From Sporichthyaceae bacterium (lineage in GTDB: Bacteria > Actinomycetota > Actinomycetes > JAKEEW01): a stretch of 39,216 nucleotides of DNA. Where the stretch lies: positions 1 through 39,216 of the forward strand of contig JAKEEW010000326.1 of the NCBI GenBank assembly GCA_022616375.1, in the 5' to 3' direction. The notes beneath the pieces were generated by a model. The model saw only the letters and a program-made list of their open reading frames with translations. It had not been told where the DNA came from and ran no database searches. Of this stretch, positions 33,272 to 39,216 are shown in pieces (the first letter of the stretch is position 1; each line of letters opens with the position of its first letter). The translations under genes were made by a program, and so were the position numbers.

Positions 33272-34020
33272 TGGGACTTGAACACAGTGGCCGTACGCAT
33301 CGGCTGGACTGGGCAGATGCCTCGGTCCGAGAGTGGGACTGCGCCGTGGTGTGGTCCGACCCGAACGACCCGGAAGCCGGCATCGTGCTCGACCGATCCG
33401 CGTTCTACCCCGGTGGCGGCGGACAGCCGCCCGACCACGGCGTGCTGCTCTGGCAGGGGGTCCAGACCAGAATCGTCGGCACCCGCAAGAGCGAGGACGA
33501 CCTGTTCCTGCTGCCCGCGCCGGGCGATCCGGTGCCGCCGGCCGGCACCGCCGTGACCGGGGCGCTGGACGACGAGCGGCGCAGCACGCTCATGCGCACC
33601 CACTCCGGCCTGCACGTGCTCTGCGGCACCGTGTTCCGGGACTTCGGCGCGCTGGTGACCGGCGGCAACATGGAGCCGGGCGAAGCGCGGATGGACTTCA
33701 ACCTGCCGGACATCCCGCCCGGCTTCAAGCAGACCCTGGAGGACGCGGTGAACGTCGAGATCACCGCGGACCGGCCGATCGAGGTCCGCTGGCTGCCCCG
33801 AGCCGAGGCGCTGGCGATCCCGGACATCGTGCGCACCCAGGACCGGTTTCCGCCCGAGATGGAGCAGATGCGGGTGGTCGACATCGTCGGCCTGGACGCG
33901 CAGGCGGACGGCGGCACACACGTGGCCTCGACCAAGCAGATCGGCCAGATCCAGGTGGTCAAGGTGGACAACAAGGGCCGGCAGAACCGCCGGGTGCGGA
34001 TCAGGCTGGTGAGTGAGTGA
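33271..34020 (+). CDS. AlaX-like alanyl-tRNA editing domain protein
   Basis: A 249-residue protein overlapping the ATP-grasp C stop by one base (TGATG). It has the AlaRS editing-domain order: AFYPGGGGQPPDHG, then the zinc motif THSGLHVL with H111 and H115, a GEARMDFN strand and, near the end, DGGTHVASTKQIGQIQVVKV. In most AlaX and AlaRS proteins the last motif begins with a zinc-binding cysteine (CGGTH). Here it is D213, with H217 retained. AlaX proteins hydrolyse mischarged Ser- or Gly-tRNA(Ala). Possible roles are self-protection against a product misread by tRNA synthetases, or handling of an aminoacyl-tRNA or aminoacyl ester intermediate. Confidence 0.85.
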   Translation: MGLEHSGRTHRLDWADASVREWDCAVVWSDPNDPEAGIVLDRSAFYPGGGGQPPDHGVLLWQGVQTRIVGTRKSEDDLFLLPAPGDPVPPAGTAVTGALDDERRSTLMRTHSGLHVLCGTVFRDFGALVTGGNMEPGEARMDFNLPDIPPGFKQTLEDAVNVEITADRPIEVRWLPRAEALAIPDIVRTQDRFPPEMEQMRVVDIVGLDAQADGGTHVASTKQIGQIQVVKVDNKGRQNRRVRIRLVSE

Positions 34021-35879
34021 CCGGTACCTCGGTGGCCATCGTCGGGCTCGGCTCTCGCGGGCTCAGCGTGCTCGAACGCGTGGTCACGCTGTCCCGCACG
34101 ACCGCGGCGACCACCGGAGGGGTCCGGGTGGAGCTGATCGACCCGGACTGCGACGGCGCCGGGGTGCACGGCACCGGGCAGCCCGACTATCTGCTGCTCA
34201 ACACCACCTGCGGGCAGGTCTCGATGTTCCCCGATCCGCCGTCGGTCGGCGACGACCTGGCCGGATCGGGTCCGAGCCTGTACGAGTGGGTGACCGGGCG
34301 CGGGTTACGGATCGGCGAGGACGGCTTCACCGTCGGCCCGAGCGGCCGGGCGATTCGGCCCACCGACTTCTTACCGCGCCGGGTGTTGGGGGAGTACCTC
34401 GGCTGGTTCCTGCGACACGTGCTGGCCGCAGCGCCTTCGCATCTGCAGGTGACCATGCACCGGACCACTGCGGTCGACATCCGGTCCGAACTGGATGGGT
34501 CACTAGCCATCGAGCTGGCCGGCGGATCCGAGGTGCAGGTCGGCTATGCGTTCCTGACCACCGGATACACGCCTAACGCGGCAACTGGCACCGGACCCGA
34601 CCCGGGCAGCCGGATCATCCCGGCGCCCTACCCGTTGCCGGAGCAGCTGGGCCTGGTCGCCCCGGCCGAGACGGTGGCGATCGGCGGGTTCGGCTTGTCC
34701 GCGATGGACCTGCTGTCCAGCCTGACCGTCGGTCGCGGCGGCCGGTTCGTGCCGGCGCCGGACTCACCGGCCGCGCCGCCCGCGTACTTCCCGAGCGGGC
34801 GGGAGCCGCGGGTGCTGATGTTCGCCCGGTCCGGCGTGCCGTGCCGGGCCCGGCCACTGGTGACCCAGTTCGGCCCCAAATACCGGCCGGTGGTCCTCAC
34901 GACCGCGCAGATCGACCGACTCCGGGCGGCCCGAGGTGGCCCGCTGGACTTCGACGCCGACGTGCTGCCGCTGGTGTTCACCGAGATGCGGATCGCCTAC
35001 CGGCGATGCCAGGCCCGCTGCACCGGCACGCCGGCGGCGCAGGTGCTCGAGCAGGCGCTGGCCGGCGCGGCCGGCCCGGCCGAGATCGAGCGGCTGCTCG
35101 ACGAGCTGGATGCCAGACTCGGCCGGTTCGATCCGGCGGCCACGTTCGACGGCACGTCAGGGATGGCGCTCGACGATCGCGACGCCTACCAGGGCTGGCT
35201 GGCTGAGGTGCTGCGCGAGGACCTGGCTGAAGGGGTGCTCGGGTTCGCCGGCAGCCCGGTCAAGGCGGGCCTGGACATCCTGCGCGACCTGCGCGACACG
35301 ATCCGCTACATCGTCGACTTCGGCGGGCTCACTGATGCCTCGCTCGAGGTGTTCAACGGGACAACGGTGCCGCTGATGAACCGCGCCGTGGTGGGACCGC
35401 AGTTCGAACGGCACACCGAGCTGCTCGCGCTGATGGCGGCCGGCATCGTCAGCGTGCCGTTCGGTCCGGCTCCCAAGGTCAGCTGGGACGGCGAGGCCGG
35501 GCGGTGGACGATCGCGTCGACCCGGTTGGGTGTCCCGCACCGCGAGACCGCGGACTGGCTGGTGTCCGGCCACGTCGACCTGCCCGCGGTCGAGTCCTCG
35601 CTCAGCCCGCTGATCCGCACCCTGCACCGCAACGGGTGGATCCGGCCGTTCCGGGCGGACAGCCGTTACGTGAGCGGTATCGACGTCGACGCCGACCAGC
35701 ATCCGGTGGACGCGTCCGGGCGTTCGCAGTCGCGGCTGTGGGTGCTCGGCCCGATCTGCGAAGGCGCCACGTTCTACAACAACCTGGTCCCGTCACCCGG
35801 GGTGTACTCCCGACCGATCGCGGATGCGCACCGGTGCGTGACCGCGATGTTCGCCGCCGACCGGGTTCCGGTCGGCTAG
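34017..35879 (+). CDS. FAD/NAD(P)-binding oxidoreductase (PF13454-like)
   Basis: A 620-residue flavoprotein. The GTG at 34017 overlaps the AlaX stop (GTGA), so it ends the forward operon. The N-terminus SVAIVGLGSRGLSVLERVV is an FAD-binding Rossmann motif, and DYLLLNTTCGQVSMFPDPPS fits the NAD_binding_9 group. A second dinucleotide site is VAIGGFGLSAMDLLSSLTVG. LWVLGPICEGATFYNNLVPSPGVYSRP is the conserved C-terminal FAD contact of this family. Such proteins occur in several natural-product clusters as hydroxylases or dehydrogenases with largely unproven roles. The last residues (DRVPVG) and the stop lie in the first of two tandem hairpin repeats (35855-35914). Confidence 0.82.
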   Translation: MTGTSVAIVGLGSRGLSVLERVVTLSRTTAATTGGVRVELIDPDCDGAGVHGTGQPDYLLLNTTCGQVSMFPDPPSVGDDLAGSGPSLYEWVTGRGLRIGEDGFTVGPSGRAIRPTDFLPRRVLGEYLGWFLRHVLAAAPSHLQVTMHRTTAVDIRSELDGSLAIELAGGSEVQVGYAFLTTGYTPNAATGTGPDPGSRIIPAPYPLPEQLGLVAPAETVAIGGFGLSAMDLLSSLTVGRGGRFVPAPDSPAAPPAYFPSGREPRVLMFARSGVPCRARPLVTQFGPKYRPVVLTTAQIDRLRAARGGPLDFDADVLPLVFTEMRIAYRRCQARCTGTPAAQVLEQALAGAAGPAEIERLLDELDARLGRFDPAATFDGTSGMALDDRDAYQGWLAEVLREDLAEGVLGFAGSPVKAGLDILRDLRDTIRYIVDFGGLTDASLEVFNGTTVPLMNRAVVGPQFERHTELLALMAAGIVSVPFGPAPKVSWDGEAGRWTIASTRLGVPHRETADWLVSGHVDLPAVESSLSPLIRTLHRNGWIRPFRADSRYVSGIDVDADQHPVDASGRSQSRLWVLGPICEGATFYNNLVPSPGVYSRPIADAHRCVTAMFAADRVPVG

Positions 35880-35914
35880 CATCGATCTCGCCGACCGGGT
35901 TCCGGTCGGCTAGC
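35855..35914. repeat. Tandem 26-bp hairpin repeat at the meeting point of two convergent genes
   Basis: Two identical 26-bp copies (35855-35880, 35889-35914; period 34). Each contains GCCGACCGGGTTCCGGTCGGC, a perfect 9-bp stem with a 3-nt loop, followed by TAGC. Because GCTAGC is palindromic, copy 1 supplies the TAG of the forward gene (35877-35879) and copy 2 the TAG of the reverse gene (35912-35910). It is probably a bidirectional terminator made by duplication. Confidence 0.85.
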
Positions 35915-36575
35915 GACTGCCGGTCTCCGCCGACCTCGCGCTGGGATGCAGGATCGGCCGGTAGCCGGCGGCCAGGGTGGCGACCGTCGCCGGCGGTGTG
36001 AGCAGCTCCACCTCGCTGCGTGCCGGTTGCGCAAGCGCCGGCCGGTAGCCGGCGAATGACCACGGCAGCACCCGCCCATCCAGGACTAACCCGATCTCGC
36101 CGGCGTGCCGGACCATCGCCCCGTCGGGCAGCTCGCCGAGCACGGCCGGCGTGGTCCGCTGCCGCCGAGTCCGCGACTCGACCCGCTGGGTGTGCAGCTG
36201 CGCGTCCATCGCGACCGCGCGCGGCCGTTCGGTCAGGCCGTGCGCGTCCTGCCAGGCCTGCGCGAAGGCCACGTAGTCGGCCCGCCGGCAGTAGGCGCAC
36301 GGTCGATGGCCGGCGGAGAGCGCGGTTGCCTCGTCCATAAAGAACAGTGCGGTCCATCGACCCGGTGGCATCGGGTCGCGCCGCACGCCTTTCCAGTCGA
36401 GCACGCAGCAGATCCATAGCCGCGAGCGCCAGCGGGTGACGCCAAGCCGCCGATCCAGATCGTGGATGCAGCCGCGGTTGCCCATCAGCATCCCGCGCGT
36501 CGGATCAGCAACGATCTCCCCAGTTGGAAGCACCCGATTCTGCAGCGGCGTCGAACGATGCGCACTGACGCTCAC
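35910..36575 (-). CDS. Conserved hypothetical protein with CxxCRRADY motif
   Basis: A 221-residue protein starting at GTG 36575 behind GGAGGTGGGTT. The conserved parts are SAHRSTPLQNRVLPTGEIV, RGMLMGNRGCIHD, WICCVLDWKGVRRDPMPPG, LFFMDEATALSAGHRPCAYC and RADYVAF. I recognise these as a widespread family without an assigned function. The PCAYCRRADY element could be part of a metal or nucleic-acid site. The C-terminal third (VLPWSFAGYRPAL, then LLTPPATVATLAAGY) is also typical. It is convergent with the last cluster gene and probably unrelated to the cluster. Confidence 0.8.
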   Translation of the reverse strand: MSVSAHRSTPLQNRVLPTGEIVADPTRGMLMGNRGCIHDLDRRLGVTRWRSRLWICCVLDWKGVRRDPMPPGRWTALFFMDEATALSAGHRPCAYCRRADYVAFAQAWQDAHGLTERPRAVAMDAQLHTQRVESRTRRQRTTPAVLGELPDGAMVRHAGEIGLVLDGRVLPWSFAGYRPALAQPARSEVELLTPPATVATLAAGYRPILHPSARSAETGSR

Positions 36576-36690
36576 AACCCACCTCCGTCGTGACGTTGCG
36601 TGGACAGGCAGTCACTCTCAAGTGATGTAACATCGTCGCCCAAGTCACGTTTGTCAGACCGCACTCACCACCGCAGTGGAGACCCTACTG

Positions 36691-36909
36691 ATGCGGCACT
36701 ACACCACAGCCGAAGCAGCTAGGCGGCTGGGCATTACCCGCGAGCAGGTCGAGGACGCCATCGCACAGATCCTGATGGCGCATCCTGGTTTGCCCGGGAT
36801 CGATGGAATGGTCTTGTTCTCCGGGAAGCGGGACATGTCCACGGTCCGGATCACGGATCGGGTGCTGCGGTACGTTCGCGCCGTCGCCGCCGGGATTGCC
36901 CCGGCCTGA
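36691..36909 (+). CDS. Small HTH-like protein, paralogue 1
   Basis: A 72-residue protein, MRHYTTAEAARRLGITREQV at its start. The ATG at 36691 follows GTGGAGACC at proper distance, and the same layout is seen in the paralogue at 37883. The first 25 residues look like a helix-turn-helix (AEAARRLGITREQVEDAI). The rest (QILMAHPGLPGIDGMVLFSG, DMSTVRITDRVLRYV) is short strand-helix. It could be a small DNA-binding or adaptor protein. The family is not recognised. The end of the gene, including the stop, enters a 15-bp tandem repeat. Confidence 0.7.
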   Translation: MRHYTTAEAARRLGITREQVEDAIAQILMAHPGLPGIDGMVLFSGKRDMSTVRITDRVLRYVRAVAAGIAPA

Positions 36910-36971
36910 GCGGCACCGGCCTGAGCGGCCTGAGCGGTACCGGCCTGAGCGGCACCGGCCTGAGCGGTACC
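36902..36971. repeat. 15-bp tandem repeat (CGGCCTGAGCGGYAC)
   Basis: About four to five units with one internal deletion, beginning inside the stop region of the small HTH-like gene (TGA 36907-36909) and ending before CGGCCCCTGCCGGTAC. It is probably a slippage-prone simple repeat. The remaining gap to 37214 contains the hairpin at 37157-37192 and no credible gene. Confidence 0.75.
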
Positions 36972-37156
36972 GGCCCCTGCCGGTACGCTAGATTGCTGCC
37001 AAGATCGTCCCTCGCCGGCTGGTGCCGGCCGTTCCGTGGCGGGGACCCGCCGCGGACATTCCCGCCAACAGCTAGCGAAACGAACATAGTTTTCATTAAC
37101 TTGTGCCCGTCATCGCGCGGCGCTAGCCGGTAGCGCACGTCCGGTGGCCGCACCAC

Positions 37157-37192
37157 GATCACCCGGCCCAGGTCGAAGCGGGCCGGGTGATC
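37157..37192 (-). terminator. Perfect 13-bp hairpin after the DUF6343/DUF3099-type gene
   Basis: GATCACCCGGCCC (37157-37169) pairs exactly with 37180-37192 around a 10-nt loop. It lies 22 bp beyond the stop of the reverse-strand gene at 37215, so it is probably its transcription terminator. There is no U-tract. Confidence 0.6.
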
Positions 37193-37214
37193 CAGCGTCA
37201 CGGGTGATCGTGCG

Positions 37215-37682
37215 TCAGAGTCGCCGACCGGCGTTGGCCACGATCGCGGCGATTGGTGGGATCGTCATCGCGATCACCGACATCACCACCGCCGCGGTCT
37301 GCGAGTACAGCCGAACCCAGGTCCAGGACGAGACGAACAGGACCACGCACGTAGCCATCAGGATCAGGTAGCGGCGGCGGCGCTGCGGCAACGACAGCGC
37401 AGCGCGGCCGGACCGAGGCATCGCGCCTCCCTCGACCGGCCGGTAGGGCGGGATGCTCCGGCCCGGCTGGTAGTGCGCGCCGGCATGGATGTGCCCGAGC
37501 ACCACGACGATGTCCACGATCGCGATCAGACCGAGCAGCACACACGCGATCAGCCAGCCGACTGCGTCGAGCGCCGCAAAGATCGTGCAACCGGCGATGG
37601 CACCGGCCAGGCCGAAGATCGCGAGGGTGAGACGCAGCCGCAGCGGACTGCGGGCCTGGCTGGGTTCGTTACCCGTGCGCAT
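37215..37682 (-). CDS. Four-helix membrane protein, DUF6343/DUF3099-type
   Basis: A 155-residue integral membrane protein. Two helices near the N-terminus (LTLAIFGLAGAIAGCTIFAAL and GWLIACVLLGLIAIVDIVVV) are followed by HIHAGAHYQPGRSIPPYRPV, a DUF6343-like signature. After a basic stretch (LPQRRRRYL) come two more helices (ILMATCVVLFVSSWTWVRLY and VVMSVIAMTIPPIAAIVANA) that resemble DUF3099. The fusion of both small domains in one chain is notable if the resemblance is right. The function is unknown. Confidence 0.72.
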   Translation of the reverse strand: MRTGNEPSQARSPLRLRLTLAIFGLAGAIAGCTIFAALDAVGWLIACVLLGLIAIVDIVVVLGHIHAGAHYQPGRSIPPYRPVEGGAMPRSGRAALSLPQRRRRYLILMATCVVLFVSSWTWVRLYSQTAAVVMSVIAMTIPPIAAIVANAGRRL

Positions 37683-37882
37683 GGCTCCTCCGTCCGCTTC
37701 TCACTCTGCCACCAGCGATCCGTGCTGCACCGGATCGGGACGGATCGCCGGCGGGTTCGGGCCGCTCCCGATCAAGGTGACAATTCGTTCATAGGCAGCG
37801 ACTCTGTGTTGCGGTACGATCCGGGGCAAGCCACGCTTTGTCCGTCTTTCCCTCAATAGCTGGTGCAGCGGAGACGCGAGTG

Positions 37883-38113
37883 ATGCCGCACTACACCACG
37901 GCACAAGCGGCGCAGCGGCTTGGCCTGCCACGTGAGCAGGTAGAGGACGCGATCGTGCAGATCCTGCTGAACCATCCCGATCGCCCCGGCATCGACGGGG
38001 TGATCTTCTACTCCGGCGAGTACTCCGGCGAGCGGGACATGTCCCGGGTCCGGATTACCGAGCGGGCGCTGCAGCATGTCCGCACGCTGACCGGTCAGGC
38101 CGCGGCCAGCTAA
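37883..38113 (+). CDS. Small HTH-like protein, paralogue 2
   Basis: A 76-residue paralogue of the gene at 36691: MPHYTTAQAAQRLGLPREQV, then VQILLNHPDRPGIDGVIFYS and RDMSRVRITERALQHVRTL. It has a short insertion (GEYSGE) before RDMSR. The ATG at 37883 follows GCGGAGACG; the longer upstream start lacks support and would add residues absent from the paralogue. Upstream DNA is also related (GGGCAAGCCACGCTTTGTC here, GCCCAAGTCACGTTTGTC before 36691), so the promoter was copied with the gene or both are controlled alike. Confidence 0.72.
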   Translation: MPHYTTAQAAQRLGLPREQVEDAIVQILLNHPDRPGIDGVIFYSGEYSGERDMSRVRITERALQHVRTLTGQAAAS

Positions 38114-38114
38114 G

Positions 38115-38128
38115 GCCCGGCCGGGCCG
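38115..38128. terminator. GC palindrome between convergent genes
   Basis: GGCCCGGCCGGGCC is a perfect 14-bp palindrome in the 19-bp gap between convergent stops at 38113 and 38133. It could form a short hairpin with GGCC as loop and act in both directions. The evidence is weak. Confidence 0.35.
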
Positions 38129-38132
38129 CGGT

Positions 38133-38561
38133 CTAGCCGCGCGAGCCCTCCCGGTTCTCCAAGCCGACCGCCGCGCGCAACTCGTCGACGTCGCGGTGGA
38201 TCGGATGGTCCGGGTCGTTCTTCGCGGTGTGCCCCATCAGATCGGCCAGCCCGTCGGCAATCGCGTTGAGCTTGTGCTGCACCGCGGCATTGCCCCTGGA
38301 CTGGGTGTTCTGCAGCAGCGCGACGAGCAGGAACGTCACGATGGTGGTCGCGGTGTTGATTACTAGCTGCCAGGTGTCGACGCTGCCGAACAGCACGATC
38401 GACGGCGCCCAGAGCAGGATCAGCAGTAAGCAGAACGTGAAGAACCAGGCCCTGGACACGAACCCTTCGATCGCGGTGGCGAACCTGTCGACCGGCGAGA
38501 GCTGGCCGCCGACCTCGCTGGGCATGGTGACCGGCCGTCTCGCTGGAGTGCCCTTGTCCAC
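38133..38561 (-). CDS. Low-affinity iron permease family membrane protein
   Basis: A 142-residue protein. The GTG at 38561 follows GGGAGG by 5 nt; a longer frame starts within the opposite strand's leader. Two membrane helices (WFFTFCLLLILLWAPSIVLF and WQLVINTATTIVTFLLVALL) are followed by QNTQSRGNAAVQHKLNAIAD, the conserved signature of the low-affinity iron permease family. The C-terminal helix ends in a charged tail (HPIHRDVDELRAAVGLENRE). Despite the family name, transport by bacterial members is poorly shown. Confidence 0.85.
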   Translation of the reverse strand: MDKGTPARRPVTMPSEVGGQLSPVDRFATAIEGFVSRAWFFTFCLLLILLWAPSIVLFGSVDTWQLVINTATTIVTFLLVALLQNTQSRGNAAVQHKLNAIADGLADLMGHTAKNDPDHPIHRDVDELRAAVGLENREGSRG

Positions 38562-38717
38562 GTATTCCTCCCGTTGGTTCCGCTCCGGGAACGCTTCCGT
38601 TCGTGCTACTGCCACTCGGACGACCGGTTCTCGCCGGCTGGATTGGTTACTGTTTGCCGATCACCACTAAGGGCAAACGACTGCGACCCAAAAACGACCC
38701 GCGGGAAAGGTCGATCC

Positions 38718-39074
38718 ATGCAAACCGCTGAGCTCCGGTTACCGCCCACCCTGGCTCATCTCAAGCACGAGGATCAACCGAACAGGTTCGTTGCCACCGT
38801 TGCCCGACCGGGCGACCTGCTCTACCGGCAGGAGGGCGGTTGGGCACTGATCGTCTCGGTCGCCGATCATGAGTTCCGCCGCGGGCTCAGCCTCGACGAG
38901 GACGGGAGCGTCGCGGTCCACGCCGCGGCCGGGGATCTGGCCGACAGTGACGAGGTCATCCTGACCGCGCACGCCGACTGGGATCGGGGCTATCCGGCCG
39001 GGACGCCCGGCAGCTGGCTGATCTCGCACCTGTCCGGCGACCAGCTGGTAACCCTGCGTCGCCGGCTCGACTGA
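38718..39074 (+). CDS. Hypothetical protein
   Basis: A 118-residue soluble protein starting MQTAELRLPPTLAHLKHEDQ, with GGGAAAGG before the ATG at 38718. It has no recognised domain. The sequence is acidic, with several short beta strands (RFVATVARPGDLLYR, GWALIVSVADHEFR, DEDGSVAVHA) and the C-terminal SWLISHLSGDQLVTLRRRLD. A longer in-frame start at 38574 would run through the divergent leader and is not favoured. No function can be suggested from its neighbours. Confidence 0.65.
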   Translation: MQTAELRLPPTLAHLKHEDQPNRFVATVARPGDLLYRQEGGWALIVSVADHEFRRGLSLDEDGSVAVHAAAGDLADSDEVILTAHADWDRGYPAGTPGSWLISHLSGDQLVTLRRRLD

Positions 39075-39119
39075 GCTGCGGCGGCGCGGCGTGTCGGGGT
39101 ACCGGCCGCCGGGTCAATT

Positions 39120-39133
39120 TACCACGGATCCGT
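39120..39133. promoter_or_regulatory. TACCACGGATCCGT motif upstream of the last gene
   Basis: Identical over 14 bases to the reverse strand at 9321-9308 before the M36 peptidase. Just downstream TAAGGT (39136-39141) could be a -10 element 6 nt before the GTG start, so the mRNA may be nearly leaderless. Confidence 0.35.
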
Positions 39134-39147
39134 TTTAAGGTAGGGGC

Positions 39148-39216
39148 GTGACCGAACACATAGACCTGTCCACGGCGCACGAACGGATGCGCGCCGCCTA
39201 CTGGGAGCGCAAGGAC
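39148..39216 (+). CDS. 5' end of an unidentified gene (runs off window)
   Basis: A GTG at 39148 opens a frame that stays open for 23 codons to the edge (VTEHIDLSTAHERMRAAYWE at its start). No strong Shine-Dalgarno is seen apart from AGGGG directly before the start. There is too little sequence to assign a family. Confidence 0.45.
   Translation, partial: MTEHIDLSTAHERMRAAYWERKD

Noticed and set aside
36902-36971. CRISPR-like array
   Set aside because: Units are 15 bp and directly abutting, without spacers; a simple tandem repeat.
36851-37201. 116-codon reverse frame with PVPLRPVPLRP repeats
   Set aside because: Its C-terminal half is only the 15-bp tandem repeat read antisense, it runs over the 3' end of the HTH-like gene, and its start sits in a terminator hairpin.
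1-39216. tRNA, rRNA, integrase or transposase genes marking a genomic island
   Set aside because: None could be recognised by eye on either strand; only short inverted repeats hint at mobile DNA.

Overview
The window is high-GC DNA with dense, often overlapping genes, GTG and TTG starts and G-rich ribosome binding sites. This fits an actinomycete (Actinomycetota). The CYTH/CHAD protein, MgtA-like mannosyltransferase, sulfite-oxidase-like/FNR/DUF6510 trio and DUF6343/DUF3099-type membrane protein agree, but I cannot name the genus. No rRNA, tRNA, CRISPR array, integrase or transposase was seen.

Left flank (1-14840): a CYTH-CHAD protein cut by the window edge, a GT4 mannosyltransferase, a molybdopterin oxidoreductase/ferredoxin-reductase/DUF6510 operon, a flavodoxin-like reductase, a DUF5655 protein, a MarR regulator and a secreted M36 (fungalysin) metallopeptidase broken by a one-base frameshift. 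These are followed by a membrane-anchored protein with an Hsp70-like protein ending in a membrane anchor, and two tandem secreted ScyD/ScyE-like beta-propeller proteins with duplicated upstream regions.

Centre (14922-35879): about 21 kb that reads as one biosynthetic gene cluster, the most interesting part. It has no PKS, NRPS or carrier protein. One half resembles hydrazine-forming (N-N bond) machinery: a lysine/ornithine N-hydroxylase, a free-standing cupin, a stand-alone methionyl-tRNA-synthetase-like protein and a DAO-like FAD oxidoreductase. In known hydrazine synthetases such as Spb40 and Tri28 the cupin and MetRS-like parts are fused. Here they lie 9 kb apart in two operons whose promoters are near-identical (18138-18211 and 27329-27404; GTGACA, 17 nt, TATGGT). 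The other half, in a translationally coupled forward operon, has a PduX-like GHMP kinase, a cysteine-synthase-like PLP enzyme and an argininosuccinate-lyase-like enzyme. This is the logic expected for 2,3-diaminobutyrate or a related 2,3-diamino acid. Five ATP-grasp proteins (two a tandem circularly-permuted-type pair), a methyltransferase, an AlaX-like tRNA editing protein, an FAD/NAD(P) oxidoreductase, an NTF2-like protein, a small beta-rich protein and an MFS exporter complete the set. My inference is a small, exported peptide antimetabolite containing a hydrazine-derived unit and a diamino acid, joined by ATP-grasp ligases.

Right flank (35910-39216): a conserved hypothetical protein, two small HTH-like paralogues with related upstream DNA, a DUF6343/DUF3099-type membrane protein, a low-affinity iron permease family protein, a hypothetical protein, and the first 23 codons of a gene leaving the window. 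Short repeats and hairpins lie between many convergent genes.
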